Shown here: positions 12,338 to 23,357 of the stretch, in pieces | Layout of the letters: each line of letters starts with the position of its first letter | Position numbering within the stretch: position 1 is the first letter of the stretch | Assembly (NCBI GenBank): GCA_037833965.1 | Contig: AP031354.1 | Span: 8,472,001-8,536,000, forward strand | Reading direction: 5' to 3' | DNA: 64,000 bases | Source of the DNA: Marchantia polymorpha subsp. ruderalis | Taxonomy: Eukaryota > Streptophyta > Marchantiopsida > Marchantiales > Marchantiaceae | Notes under the pieces: generated by a model | Told to the model about the DNA's origin: nothing | Seen by the model: the letters and a program-made list of their open reading frames with translations, nothing else | Database searches by the model: none | Translations under genes and position numbers: made by a program

Positions 12338-12630
12338 TGTAAGACTGGATGTTATATGTGTGAAATAAAACTAGAAGTAGCCAAGTAGTTAATCATGGTT
12401 AGCTTAGTTATGCTTAAGTCTAGCTAGTAAAAACTAAGTTTATCAGGTTATAACTATTTTTAGTTATAATATCTATACCTAGCGGAATAACTAGAGAAGT
12501 TTTAGAAAATTTGAATGAGCAATTCTATTTTGTCTAGTACAAAAATCTAGATTCAAAGAGAAAAAGACTTTTGTCTTCGTGTTTATTTTTTATTGGTTTG
12601 ACTAAGTAATGCAGACTTCATTGGTTAAAC
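12338..12630 (+). repeat. Diverged, truncated LTR related to G1
   Basis: Starts TGTAAGACTGGATGTTATATGTG and follows the first 290 or so bases of the G1 LTR with many differences, then stops. The duplicate at 40490-40797 continues slightly further. It is an older relative of G1, cut short. Confidence 0.65.
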
Positions 12631-13420
12631 TTCAGTGGGGTTTGTATGGTGTAACTAAAATTGATGCGTCACATCAAGCAAATTAGGTTTTCATGGAAAT
12701 CCATCAAGTATTGGTATAGTGCTCAGAAGATCATACGAGATACTTCCACTACATACTAAAACTCATTCATCACAAATCTTCCGTTGGAGATGGTTACCAG
12801 GACTTACTTTCACAAATTTATGGATCCTGCCATGCAGCAGTCACAGAACTAGCAAGAACTCATGCCCATGATTACACACAGAAAATGCAAGAGTTGCAAA
12901 AAAGATGCAAGTCGCATAAGCAAGCAAAAAAAAAGTCCCATACATAATACCTAAGAGCATTCAAATACTAAAATTCCCAAACCAAATTGCGGCAGTTGTG
13001 AGCGTTTCCAAAATCCTAGTCGCCCTAAAAATCTCAATATTCCACTTTTTGAGAATTCCGCATCTGACTTTCACTTGGTCACCGCTTCTTGCCGCTAGCT
13101 GCCTGTCGTACGTAATCTAGCCTAACAAAGTTCCTCTAAGTATTCTAGAAGCCCTAGATCTATACTTAGAAGGTTTGGATCTACTCTATCGGACAAGTTA
13201 CTCTGGTTAAGAATTATTTGGCAAAACTAGGTATCGGTTCTAAGTCCGGCTAATTTGTCACTTACACTTTTTACAATTTTATCACATCTACTTCAACACA
13301 ATTTTCTAATTTGATTTACACTTCACTTTTTTAACCAACGATCCCTATTAAAGAAGTAGAGTAAACTAATTAAAATGGCAAAATCTAGTTAATCTTGCGT
13401 GGAAAGCAATCTTAGCTTCC
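12631..13420. other. Gene-free stretch with a repeat of the 12012-12337 segment
   Basis: 12739-13068 is a diverged copy of 12012-12337 (shared CTTCCACTACATACTA and GCAAGTCGCATAAGCAAGC). 12650-12730 resembles 19905-20010 (GTCACATCAAGC, then TCCATCAAGTA). The remainder, 13069-13420, shows no gene or known repeat to my eye. Confidence 0.5.
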
Positions 13421-15351
13421 CACACTGCTCGGTTGTCGTCTGTGCTAATTTTTGCAATGTTGATGTACTCATTCGTGAGCTTTTTTCTGATTAAGTGTTA
13501 CTTGATGTGAACGTGCTTTGTTCCATCGTGGAATACCGGATTTTTGCATAGATGGATTGCACTCTGGCTATGAGAGAAGAGTTTAGTTGTTACTTGGAAC
13601 ACATGTAACTCATTACACAAGTCTTGAATCCATATGACTTCCTTCACTCCCTGGATGGCAATGAAGGAAGGAATATTCTGCCTTTGTTGTGAACAAAATC
13701 ACAAGAGGCTCCCTAGACAAGGATCTTCGAGTATGTGGGGAAGCCATACCTTTGTGTAGGCCTTACACTTTCTCTTATCTGTTCCTAGTCAGAAAGTAGT
13801 AATGTTGTTGTTAAGATTGCTCTGAGCTGTTGTGGCTTGTCACCTCTTGTTCCCGATTGCCTTGCTCTTCACAAGTTTGATCACTTGCTTCAGTGATATG
13901 ATATGGAGCTTGTATGTCATGATCTTCATGATCACTCAAGGTGCTTTGACCTTGAGCTTGTGGAGTAGTGACATGAACTACTAGCTCCACCTGAATAATA
14001 ATTTCGAAGGTTTTAGTGACACTCACATCACTAGAACTTGGATTAGTCCATGATTGACAAAGAAAAATAGTCAAATAGCCAAGGAACACTATTTGATTGT
14101 TATTTGATGTCAAGTAATACACATTTGATGGCTATTGGCTTCAATTTGCCTTGACTTTGATGAACATAGGCAGAGCATCCATACACTCTCAAGTGATTAA
14201 GATTGGATGATCTTAAATTCCATTTTTCTTTTGGTGTTTCAAACTCAATGGCACTTGAAGTACATCTTTTCACAAGATATACAACGGTGACCATTGAATC
14301 ATCCCGGAAACCCTTAGCCAACCTAAACCCTTAGCCAACCCGGAATTGAATCGCATGCTTCTTGTCTTGTTCAATAATGACCTGTTTATTTTCTTAGCAA
14401 CTCTCTTTTGCTGAGGGGCTAATCTCACAGATTTATGCCTTTGATTACCATCATTGGCACAAAACTAATCGACTTTAGCATTACAAAACTCAATATCGTT
14501 ATACATTCTTAGACTTTTAACTTTTTTATTAGTCAGATTCCCAACCAAAATTTTCCGTTCTTTAAATTTCTCAAAAGCTTAATTTTTGTGTTTCAACAAA
14601 TATATCCAAACTTTTCTAGAGTTGTCATCAATGATAGATAAGAAATAGAAGTTACCACCATGTGTTGTTGTACTTGAGGCTCTCCACAAATCCGAGCGAA
14701 TGTACTCAAGTACTTGTGTAGACATGTGTATTCTGATTGGAAATCTGTGCCTGTGTTGTTTTGCCAAAATGCAATGCTCGCAGAAATCATATTTGTTGAT
14801 TTTGTCCTTTCCCACAAGATTCTGGTTGCTCATTAGTTGAAGACCCTTTTCACTGATATGGCCAAAACTTTGGTGCCAAAGTATACCTTGCTGTCATTTT
14901 TTATAATGGCAACTGACACATCTTTATGAAGAGTTTTTCGGATGAGATAACAAAGATCGGCTATCTTGATAAACTTCAAAATAATAACACCTTATGCAAT
15001 ATACATAAAGCCTTGCTCTATTTTGTTAGTATAATCCAAGTCATCAAGAATGCAAATAAAGATTAGGTTCTTAGACAATTCAAGTACATATCTAACATTT
15101 TCAAGAATTCTCACAACACCATCAACTATCTTTATGCTAACGCATCCTATACTAGCAACTGAACAAGAATGGTTGTTACACATTATTACTTTACCTTCAT
15201 TGAGTTTTTCATAGTCCAACAACCAATGCTTGTTACCCATTATTACTTTAACTTCATCGAGTTTTTGGTAGTACGACAGCCAATGCTTGTTGTTTGTCAA
15301 ATGATAAGTGCAACTAGAGTCAAGGATCCAGTTAGAGACCTTGAGATTTCT
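13421..15351 (-). mobile_element. Ty1/copia retrotransposon remnant (fossil, minus strand)
   Basis: Read from high to low coordinates: a protease/pre-integrase stretch about 14990-15330 (WILDSSCTYH; GIGCVSIKIVDGVVR.L.NVRYV), a pre-integrase zinc region and integrase core about 14580-14830 (FCEHCILAKQHRHRF; SDLWRASS; FLSIIDDNSRKVWIYLLKHK), the integrase end about 14100-14320 (HLRVYGCSAYVHQ..GKL.P.AIKCV), and a copia RNase H tail about 13430-13690 (SQSAIHLCKNPVFH). Large parts, including most of the reverse transcriptase, are absent, and many breaks remain. It is cut at its 5' side by E4. No LTRs were identified. Confidence 0.8.
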
Positions 15352-18300
15352 TGTGGTAACCTAGTTTTTGTTATTTCTCAGAATTAAAACATTTTTGAAA
15401 GGTAAGTACCGCGGTAGCAGCCGTAAATAGTAATTGGTACGTGAAAATAGAGTAAAAAGAGAATCTCAGGGTCTAGGAGAATCGAGGGCGGTCTAGGGGT
15501 TTTGGGGCTTAGATCACGGTCGGACGCCTTGGACGGAACGGACGGTTCATGCTAAAGTACTCGCCTTCGGCGCCTTCGGCAAAAGCTCCTTTGCTGAGGA
15601 GCCTTCAGCTGAAGCGCCTTCGGCGCAAGTAGAAGCAAGCGCCTTCGGCTCAGGCTCCTTGGCAGAAGAGCTTTTGCTGAAGACGTACGAAGCATGTATT
15701 ACGGAACTCCTTCGTCGGTGGAAAACGACCTCGTCACTAGACTTCGCCTTCGGCTGTAGACTCCTTCGGCCGAAGCGCCTTCGGCATTAACGCCTTCGTC
15801 GCTAGCGCCGTCTTCGTCATTAGGGTTCGTCTTTGGCGGAAGGCAGTACCTTTGCCTCTAGGACACTCCTTCGGCGGAAGGACTCGCCTTTGGCGGAACA
15901 AGAAAAGGAAAAGAAAACAGCGGAAGCAAATGCCTTCGCCACGAGCGCCTTCGGCGGTGCGCGGACGGAGAGCTGCACCGGCGGAAGTCGGCGGGATCAA
16001 GATTGAATGTACAAGTGTGGGAGTCCGCGCAACGGCGGAGCGTGAATTCGCATGTGCGAATCAGACCGTTACGCCTCAGCGCCGGCATAGCATTTAAGCG
16101 GGTCGCTGCTAGCCCAAGTGTCGAACGATGAGAGTTCTTGATTGCTGAAGGAAGAGACTCACTCACGCATTTTCAATTTTGCACTCGCTCGAGTTCACGA
16201 CGCGCAGCAGGAGAATTCGCGGAGAGCTTGTCGAGAGCTTGCGGAGAGTTTGTCGAGAGTGCGCAGCAGGAGGGTTTTGCAGCCGAGTTCGCGGAGTGTT
16301 GTAGAGAGTTCAATGGCCAAGTTCCGCTGCGGATGGTTCCACTGCGCGTGCCGCAGGTCGGATTGCGGGCATTTCAAGATGAGTTGATGGCGGTGAAGCT
16401 CAACTTTCTTCTGTGGGGATGAAATTGGGTGTGCCCGACGATGGTCCGGGAGTGGATGCGCGAGAAGAACCAGCCTCCGCGAGGTTATTGACCGCACCCG
16501 GAGAAATGGCAAGTGAGTGATTGGGAGCAGGTCTTGGGACAATGCGCGGGAGAAGAAGGCAACCTCATGTTCGAGAGCGAGAGTGTGCATATTTCAAAGG
16601 AATAAGAAATTTCCTTCGGCGCACTTTTCAAGAACTGCAAGTCGAGCAATAACGGGTACAGGACCCATGACTACATAGACCGCAAGCGGAGTAATGTCGC
16701 GGTAGCACTCCTCCAGATTTTGTAGCCGCACATGACCACCTACATGACATCTTGGCAAGTGGAAATTTTGTGGCGCTGGCGTTGGCAGGTACTCTTATTC
16801 ACTGGGCTCGCATTTTGTGGAAGGCCACACGGCAACATGCGCAAGAGGAGAAGGGGGGATCCATCAATCACCTCTCTCTTTTCTTGATCAACTTTTATCG
16901 GTCGATGGGATGTCTGACAGTAGCGGAGCAGGTACAATTTCCCTTGCTGTCGCGGGCAAATCCGGGAAGGTATGTGAGGGATGTCGAGGTTGACACAGAC
17001 CCTGACGAAGTGACCGCTAGCACACCACCAGCTCGACTGAGAACGGAAGAAGAACCGAGGGGAGCGTGGGCACCCCGGAAGCGAAAGTGGGATGGAGAGT
17101 CAAACATGAGTCAGCGGGAAGTGCCCACTGTTCCAGTCAGGCGTCGTCGGGCAAACAACGAGCCAGCCCGACCGAAGCAGAAGGCGCGCAAGCTAATTCT
17201 GCTAGCAGACAGCAGCGCGGACACAGGGCGAGCCGCAGTTATGAGAAACTCACCATCCTCGAAGGAGGATGTGGGTGCAGAGGTTCTTGGGAGGTCGACA
17301 GATCTCCCTGCACCGAGGACACGAGTGCCTTTCAAAGTCCGTAGGCCTTCGGGCCACAGAGGAAGGCATGCGGCAAAGGCCAGAATGCCTGCGATGGAGA
17401 GGTGCTTGCCTTCTGAGCAAGTACATTTGATGACTCGCCTTCGGGTCAAGGGCCTTCGGCGCAGGAGCGGTTCAGGGAGGACCCTTCGGGTCAAACGCCT
17501 TCGGCGCAAAAACCCCTGGAGCAAGTTGCAGTGGGCGAAGGCAGGGATGGGGAGACACGTGTGCCTTCGGTGGTGCGCCTTCAGCGGTAGCAGTCCGGGC
17601 ATGTGTAGCAGGCCCACCTGGTGCAAATTCTTCCACCCCGTTGGAAGTATTGGTAGGACATGGAGTGGAGGCCGCAGCAGAGGAAGCTGCGCAACCAAGT
17701 GCGAGAGAATTGCCGAGGATTTCTGCGGCGACAGAGATCCTGGAGACCGAAGACGACACGGCTTAGGAGGAGGAGGAAGTGGAGTCGGTGCGAGGTACAC
17801 CAACCGGTGTGCTCTGCGAGCAAGTGGTACCACTACTCCGGTACCTTGATCGCAAGGCGACCAAGTACGAGGATCCCCGCCATCGTGGATCCTATGTTGA
17901 GCTGGTTAGGAATCCGACTCGTATCAAAGTAGCGACGAATCCCGAGTTGATGGCCCTGGACCAGAAGTATCGGCAACTGGAGGAGCGTTACAATTTTCTG
18001 CAGGAACAATGTACCATATCGCGGAAGCTGCAGAAGACAGTGATTCAGTTGCGAGATGAGCTGATGAGCAAGGCGCAGCGCAAAATTGAAAAGCTGCGTT
18101 CGAGTGTCGAGACGGAGATCAATTCCGAGCAAGCTCAAAACCGCATTCCGGCAGAGGAGCTCGTGCGGCAGACGCGGGCGTTAGAGAAGAGTGAGGCCAT
18201 GAGGAAGGCAGACAAAGAATTACTGGGTCGACTACATTTGTAGTGCGACGAATTGAGGGCGCAGCGTGCGGAGGCGGAGTTACAATTGGCAGAGGTTGAA

Positions 18301-19365
18301 GGCCACAACCGGCGCGTGACACATGGCACGCGGTAGGAGTTAGTTTCGTGGATTGACCGGTGTCTAAGAGGTTATGCTCGCTGAGAGATCGCGGCGCGGT
18401 AGAGAATGACGTTGCGTGAAATGGAGATATGTGCGGCAGCTTTGATGTCCGGTGACAGTCGGAGTCGGCGGCGCGTGGCGAAGTGGTTGAAGTCATTCCT
18501 GTCGAGGTCGCGGGAGGCCATTGCGCACCTCGAGGCAGAGGTGACCGAGGTGTTGCGGCGGCTCGGACTGCGTAGGAGAGCAAACGAGTGGACGGGTAGG
18601 GAGTTAGTGAGTAGTCGGCCTTCTCATAGGAGTCATAGCCAGTGAAGTGTAGTGTTAGTTAGTTAGGATTCTAAAGTGTATAAAGTAGTTCAAGGCGTTG
18701 GCCTTGGGGTATTTTCCAGTTTCGGAAGTTCAGTTCATAACGTCGTTTTCTCTGCGTGCTTGTGTCCTTCATTTTGTCACCGCGCAAGAGGAGCTATAGC
18801 TTGTCGAAGCTACCGCATTTTATAGTTGAAGGCCTTCGACCAAATGTTCTATGCTAGCAGATTGGCTAGTCAAGATTTAAGCAAGTTCGGACTTACACCT
18901 TCAGACGATTTTCCTTGTTTGTATTCCTTCGAGATTTCCCCCCCTTAATACCAAAGCGAAATTTTGTTAACTTTGGAGCGAGAGTTGGTTGAATTCAAGT
19001 TGTGTGTGTTACGCTACTTTAGGCGCCTTCGGGGATAGCCTTCGCAGTACTTTTGGGAATGACAAGTGCCTGAGAATTCAAACTCGTCAATAGACTGTTA
19101 AGTTGTAACACTGGGACTTTTCTCAACTTAGTTTTTCGGTTTGGATTTCTGTATTCTCTGCGCGTTTTGTGAGTTGAGTGTGTTGTTCACCGCGTGAGAG
19201 GAACTTCGGTTTGACGAAGGTACCGCATCCAAAGTAGGAAGTCCACCCCGAATGCTCTGCACTAGCAGTGGCTAGTGACAGGGTTTAAGCAAGTTTGGAG
19301 CTGGGTTACTACCTGCAGATACTCTGAGTGTACTCTTGGGAAACTTCCTCCCCTCCCATCTTCTT
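15352..19365 (+). mobile_element. E-family element copy E4, 3' end missing (fossil)
   Basis: Starts TGTGGTAACCTAG inside the copia protease region. The leader runs 15352 to about 16125 and is rich in GCCTTCGGC palindromes. The broken coding region runs about 16126-18645: N-terminal domain (HWARILWKATRQHAQEEKGG, then LINFYRSMGCL), a variable Pro/Arg-rich middle, LRYLDRKATKYEDPRHRGSYVELVR, then a coiled coil. The tail runs 18646-19365 and stops before the usual terminus. With E8 it forms a subfamily (RQHAQEE, MGCL) distinct from E2, E3, E5 and E9 (RQHAFEE). It has more breaks than I could count reliably. Confidence 0.8.
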
Positions 19366-20693
19366 CAAAAACTTCTCTAAGTTGGCTTTCAATGACTTTT
19401 ACCCGATAGTACCCCACGGACAATAAAGGTCACTCATGTTCTCGTATCAACAGACGGTGCAGGTAGTGCAACTCTATCGCAGCGATAGCAACATTGGTTG
19501 TCTACTTGAGCTCTGTTGTTCATATCAAGCTCTCATCAATAATTCCATCTACCTATAGATTGAGTGCATTGCGCTCTCTTCAATCTATGAAGTAACTATA
19601 ATTTCTACTTCATAATCAATAATCATATGATATCTTGGCTTCAATTGTGTATCTCCGGTTTACTTATAGCTGTTTATGAAGAGCAAATTCTCTTCATCAG
19701 GATTGCTCTAATTCTAATTCATGAACAAAGTCCATGCATAGATTGTCATATGAAACAATTGCAATGAGGAGCGCAAAGTGGAGTGTGAAGGTACTCTCGC
19801 ATGATATGTGTATAGTAACATTATCTAGAATTTCACGATGATGTGACCTCAGAGGGATTTGTAGAATTTCGCAACGATGTGACCTTGGTGAGGTTTGTCG
19901 AGTAAAACTAAACTTGATGGGTCACATCAAGCAATTAGTTTCCAATGGGATTCCATCAAGTAAATAATTGCTGCAAACTATTGGTAGTGTGATCAGAACA
20001 TCATACAATAATCTTGGTTATAATAGAGATTGAAAATGAGGCTCTTCACATGGGGAAATGTGAGAGTATTTTATCCTCTTCTACTTGATAAGTGATATTA
20101 ACCACGTCCGGGGCAGCCAAACTTTAAGTAGCTTACCGAATTTTGTTTTAAGACCTGCTGTGATATAACTCAAGGAAACAAAAACTTAAAACACACAATT
20201 ACTATACTATGCGACTTCATCACAAATCACAGTCGTTGATTGCTAGAACAAATTGAGCACGTCATCTTCACTTGCACTGCAATCGTCATACCAATTCCTC
20301 AAAGGGGGCCTTCTCTTTCAGTCAGGCTTGAAGATTTTACTGAATGGTGTATCCTCCATGAACATGGTTACCTCAAGGGTATGGACCCTTCAAAGAGTCT
20401 TGATTCATAAAAGCATCCATGGAGAACCATACCATCGCTGTGAAGTTGAAACCTTCTATAAGATAAGTATAATCCTCAGACTGATCTGCGGTTCATTCCA
20501 ATTTCTGTATTCCCTTGCAGAAACTAACATGAGCTGTATGGATAACAATATCCCACTCTAGGCACTAACTCATAGATTATCACTCTATACTGCACAACCA
20601 TCCTCAAAGAAGTTAGAAAACCGGCCCACAAAATGTCCCTTCCTATATCCGGAATTCAGATCCTCAGCTACTACTTGGTTAAAACTCTTTGAA
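19366..20693. other. Gene-free region downstream of the HsbA gene
   Basis: AT-rich. 19905-20010 resembles 12650-12730. Short open frames such as that at 20253-20561 have no recognisable motif. The 3' untranslated region of the minus-strand HsbA gene should lie just left of 20694. Confidence 0.45.
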
Positions 20694-23357
20694 TCATATT
20701 TCCAAGTATGATTTGGACGATTTCTTCGTGTCCTGAATCACTTCCTTTCTCAGACTCTCTGACTGAGCATCAGTTTTTGATGCAAGAGGGAAGCTGTAGG
20801 TGTCCTCGGCGTCTTTCAACGTGACGTCCAGCTTCTGGAACTGGATTGTTGCCGACGATTTCTGAGTAGGAATAAGCGCAATCAGGTCGAACGCCAACCT
20901 ATCGATGACTCCTTCCAGACTCACAAGTGCCACTCTGATAGGCTCGAAGAACGGAATCATCGTGAGGATGCCGTGCTTGCCAATCACCACATTCAGCAAG
21001 GCCTGGTGGACCTGCACGAATGTCGTGAGAGCGTCGACGACGACCTGGGCATCAGCGTCCGGAAGGGGACCTGAAGTAACTCGGTCCACCCTGACGATTC
21101 CTTCAGAAACCTTCTGAATGATAGTTGCAAATCCACTGGCGATGACCGCTCCCTGCTGAGGAGCGTTGAAGATGTTGATCTTCTGGGTTGCAACTCTGAG
21201 CTGATCCGACATATCCGTGACAGTCTTCAGTCCCTCGACGATCTTCTCTGTGGTGGCGGTGAGAGCAGCATCAGATTCAGCGGATGCCAGCGGGAAGCTG
21301 TAGGTGTCCTCGGCGTCTTTCAACGTGACGTCAAGCTTCTGGAACTGAATTGTTGCGGAGGATTTCTGAGTAGGAATTAGAGCAATCAGGTCGAACGCCA
21401 ACCTATCGATGACAGCTTCCAGACTCACAAGAGCATATCTGATGGGCTCGAAAAACGGAATCATCGTGATAATGCCGTGCTTGCCGATCACCACATTCAG
21501 CAAGGCCTGGTGGACCTGCACGAATGTCGTCAGGGCGTCGACTACGAGCTGGGCATCAGCATCCGGAAGCGGACCTGATGTGACGCGGTCCACCCTGATG
21601 ATTCCCTCAGAAACCTTCTGAATGATAGTTGCAAATCCACTGGCGATGACCGCTCCCTGCTGAGGAGCGTTGAAGATGTTGATCTTCTGGGTTGCAACTC
21701 TGAGTTGATCCGACATATCTGTGACAGTCTTCAATCCCTCGACGATCTTCTCTGTGGTGGCGGTGAGAGCAGCATCAGATTCAGCGGATGCCAGCGGGAA
21801 GCTGTAGGTGTCCTCGGCGTCTTTCAACGTGACGTCAAGCTTCTGGAACTGAATTGTTGCGGAGGATTTCTGAGTAGGAATTAGAGCGATCAGGTCGAAC
21901 GCCAACCTATCGATGACAGCCTCCAGACTCACAAGTGCCATTCTGATGGGCTCGAAGAACGGAATCATCGTAAGGATGCCGTGCTTGCCGATGACGACAT
22001 TGAGCAGGGCCTGGTGGACTTGTACGAATGTGGTGAGGGCGTCAACTACGAGCTGGGCATCAGCGTCCGGAAGGGGACCTGAAGTGACTCGGTCCACCCT
22101 GACGATTCCCTCAGAAACCTTCTGAATGATAGTTGCAAATCCACTGGCGATGACCGCTCCCTGCTGAGGAGCGTTGAAGATGTTGATCTTCTGGGTTGCA
22201 ACTCTGAGCTGATCCGACATATCTGTGACAGTCTTCAGTCCCTCGACGATCTTCTCTGTGGTGGCAGTGAGAGCAGCATCAGATTCAGCGGATGTCAGCG
22301 GGAAGCTGTAGGTGTCCTCGGCGTCTTTCAACGTGACATCCAGCTTCTGGAACTGAATTGTTGCGGAGGATTTCTGAGTAGGAATTAGAGCAATCAGGTC
22401 GAACGCCAACCTGTCGATGACAGCTTCCAGACTCACAAGTGCCATTCTGATGGGCTCGAAGAACGGAATCATCGTGAGGATGCCGTGCTTGCCGATCACC
22501 ACATTCAGCAAGGCCTGGTGGACCTGCACGAATGTCGTCAGGGCGTCGACGACGAGTTGTGCATCAGCATCAGGAAGCGGACCTGAAGTGACTCGGTCCA
22601 CCCTGACGATGCCCTCAGACACCTTCTGAATGATGGTTGCAAATCCACTGGCGATTACCGCGCCCTGCTGAGGAGCGTTGAAGATGTTGATTTTGTTGGT
22701 TGCTACACGGAGTTGGTCTGACATTTCCGTGACGGTCTTGAGCCCTTCGATGATTTTCTCTGTGGTGGCGGTGAGCGCAGCATCTGACTCAGCTGACCTG
22801 AAGGGGACGCTGTACTTGGTCAAGGTGTCTTTCAGAATGTCATGGAGGTCAGCGAATTGCTTCTCTGCTTCTCGCCTCTGGGTTGGAATGAGCGCAATCA
22901 GATCGAAGGCAAAGAGTTCGAACGCGACCTCCATGTTTACAAGCGTCATCTTGATATGATCGAAGGAGGCAATTATAGACGGGAGCTCATTCTTCTCCAT
23001 GAGAACTCTTAGCATTGCCTGGTGAGCTTTCACAAACTCCTTGAGAGAGTCAACAACGTCCTCTGCATCAGCGTTTGGAAGTGCAGGTAATGTCTCATGG
23101 GTCATCTTTTCGATACCATGACCAACCTTTTCTGTGATGGCTGCTAGACCCTGAGCGATAATGATTCCCTGTTGGGGGGCGCTGAATATGTCGATCTTCT
23201 CGGCTGAAATCTTGAGCTTCTCAGCAGTAGTTGTGACTTCCGTAAAGCCATGCTGTATCCTCTCCGTGATGGTGGCTCCCTTGGATGAAGCCTGAGAATG
23301 GCGGAATGCCAAGGTCGTGAGGAGCAACATGATTACGGCCTTCCTCGAGAACGCCAT
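20694..23357 (-). CDS. Secreted five-domain HsbA-like (hydrophobic surface-binding) protein
   Basis: An 887-residue protein without Cys or Trp in the mature chain. Residues 1 to about 25 form a signal peptide (MAFSRKAVIMLLLTTLAF, cleavage near SQA-SS). ATG 23357 is preferred over an in-frame ATG at 23447, which would bury the signal. Domain 1 (about 30-187) is diverged; domains 2-5 (188-355, 356-523, 524-691, 692-859) are near-identical 168-residue units; a short K/S/Q-rich tail follows. Each unit has the pattern FV.VHQALL..VIGKHG....PFFEPIR.ALV.LE...D.LAFDLIALIPTQ and a final LD.TLKDAEDTYS, which I recognise as the fungal HsbA family (Pfam HsbA). In Aspergillus oryzae, HsbA adsorbs to hydrophobic surfaces and helps recruit a cutinase. 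A role here at the cuticle or against microbes is inference. The frame is fully open over 2.66 kb with no intron, in contrast to everything around it, so it is probably a living gene. Confidence 0.75.
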   Translation of the reverse strand: MAFSRKAVIMLLLTTLAFRHSQASSKGATITERIQHGFTEVTTTAEKLKISAEKIDIFSAPQQGIIIAQGLAAITEKVGHGIEKMTHETLPALPNADAEDVVDSLKEFVKAHQAMLRVLMEKNELPSIIASFDHIKMTLVNMEVAFELFAFDLIALIPTQRREAEKQFADLHDILKDTLTKYSVPFRSAESDAALTATTEKIIEGLKTVTEMSDQLRVATNKINIFNAPQQGAVIASGFATIIQKVSEGIVRVDRVTSGPLPDADAQLVVDALTTFVQVHQALLNVVIGKHGILTMIPFFEPIRMALVSLEAVIDRLAFDLIALIPTQKSSATIQFQKLDVTLKDAEDTYSFPLTSAESDAALTATTEKIVEGLKTVTDMSDQLRVATQKINIFNAPQQGAVIASGFATIIQKVSEGIVRVDRVTSGPLPDADAQLVVDALTTFVQVHQALLNVVIGKHGILTMIPFFEPIRMALVSLEAVIDRLAFDLIALIPTQKSSATIQFQKLDVTLKDAEDTYSFPLASAESDAALTATTEKIVEGLKTVTDMSDQLRVATQKINIFNAPQQGAVIASGFATIIQKVSEGIIRVDRVTSGPLPDADAQLVVDALTTFVQVHQALLNVVIGKHGIITMIPFFEPIRYALVSLEAVIDRLAFDLIALIPTQKSSATIQFQKLDVTLKDAEDTYSFPLASAESDAALTATTEKIVEGLKTVTDMSDQLRVATQKINIFNAPQQGAVIASGFATIIQKVSEGIVRVDRVTSGPLPDADAQVVVDALTTFVQVHQALLNVVIGKHGILTMIPFFEPIRVALVSLEGVIDRLAFDLIALIPTQKSSATIQFQKLDVTLKDAEDTYSFPLASKTDAQSESLRKEVIQDTKKSSKSYLEI
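20781..22796 (-). repeat. Four tandem 504-bp repeats inside the HsbA gene
   Basis: Units of exactly 504 bp (approximately 22293-22796, 21789-22292, 21285-21788, 20781-21284) differ by few, often silent, bases. For example, the stretch coding NIFNAPQQGAVIASGF is almost unchanged in all four. The exact phase keeps the frame. This implies recent amplification or ongoing gene conversion, and copy number may vary between individuals. Confidence 0.9.

Noticed and set aside
15540-15900. CRISPR-like array from repeated GCCTTCGGC
   Set aside because: Spacing is irregular, motifs are only 9-11 bases, spacers are not unique sequences, and the setting is eukaryotic.
20253-20561. 102-codon open frame as a host gene
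   Set aside because: No recognisable motif, no repeat or codon signal, and it lies in gene-free sequence beside the HsbA 3' end.
20905-22629. Four regularly spaced 70-codon open frames opposite the HsbA gene
   Set aside because: They repeat every 504 bases because the gene beneath does. They have no independent motif and are antisense shadows.
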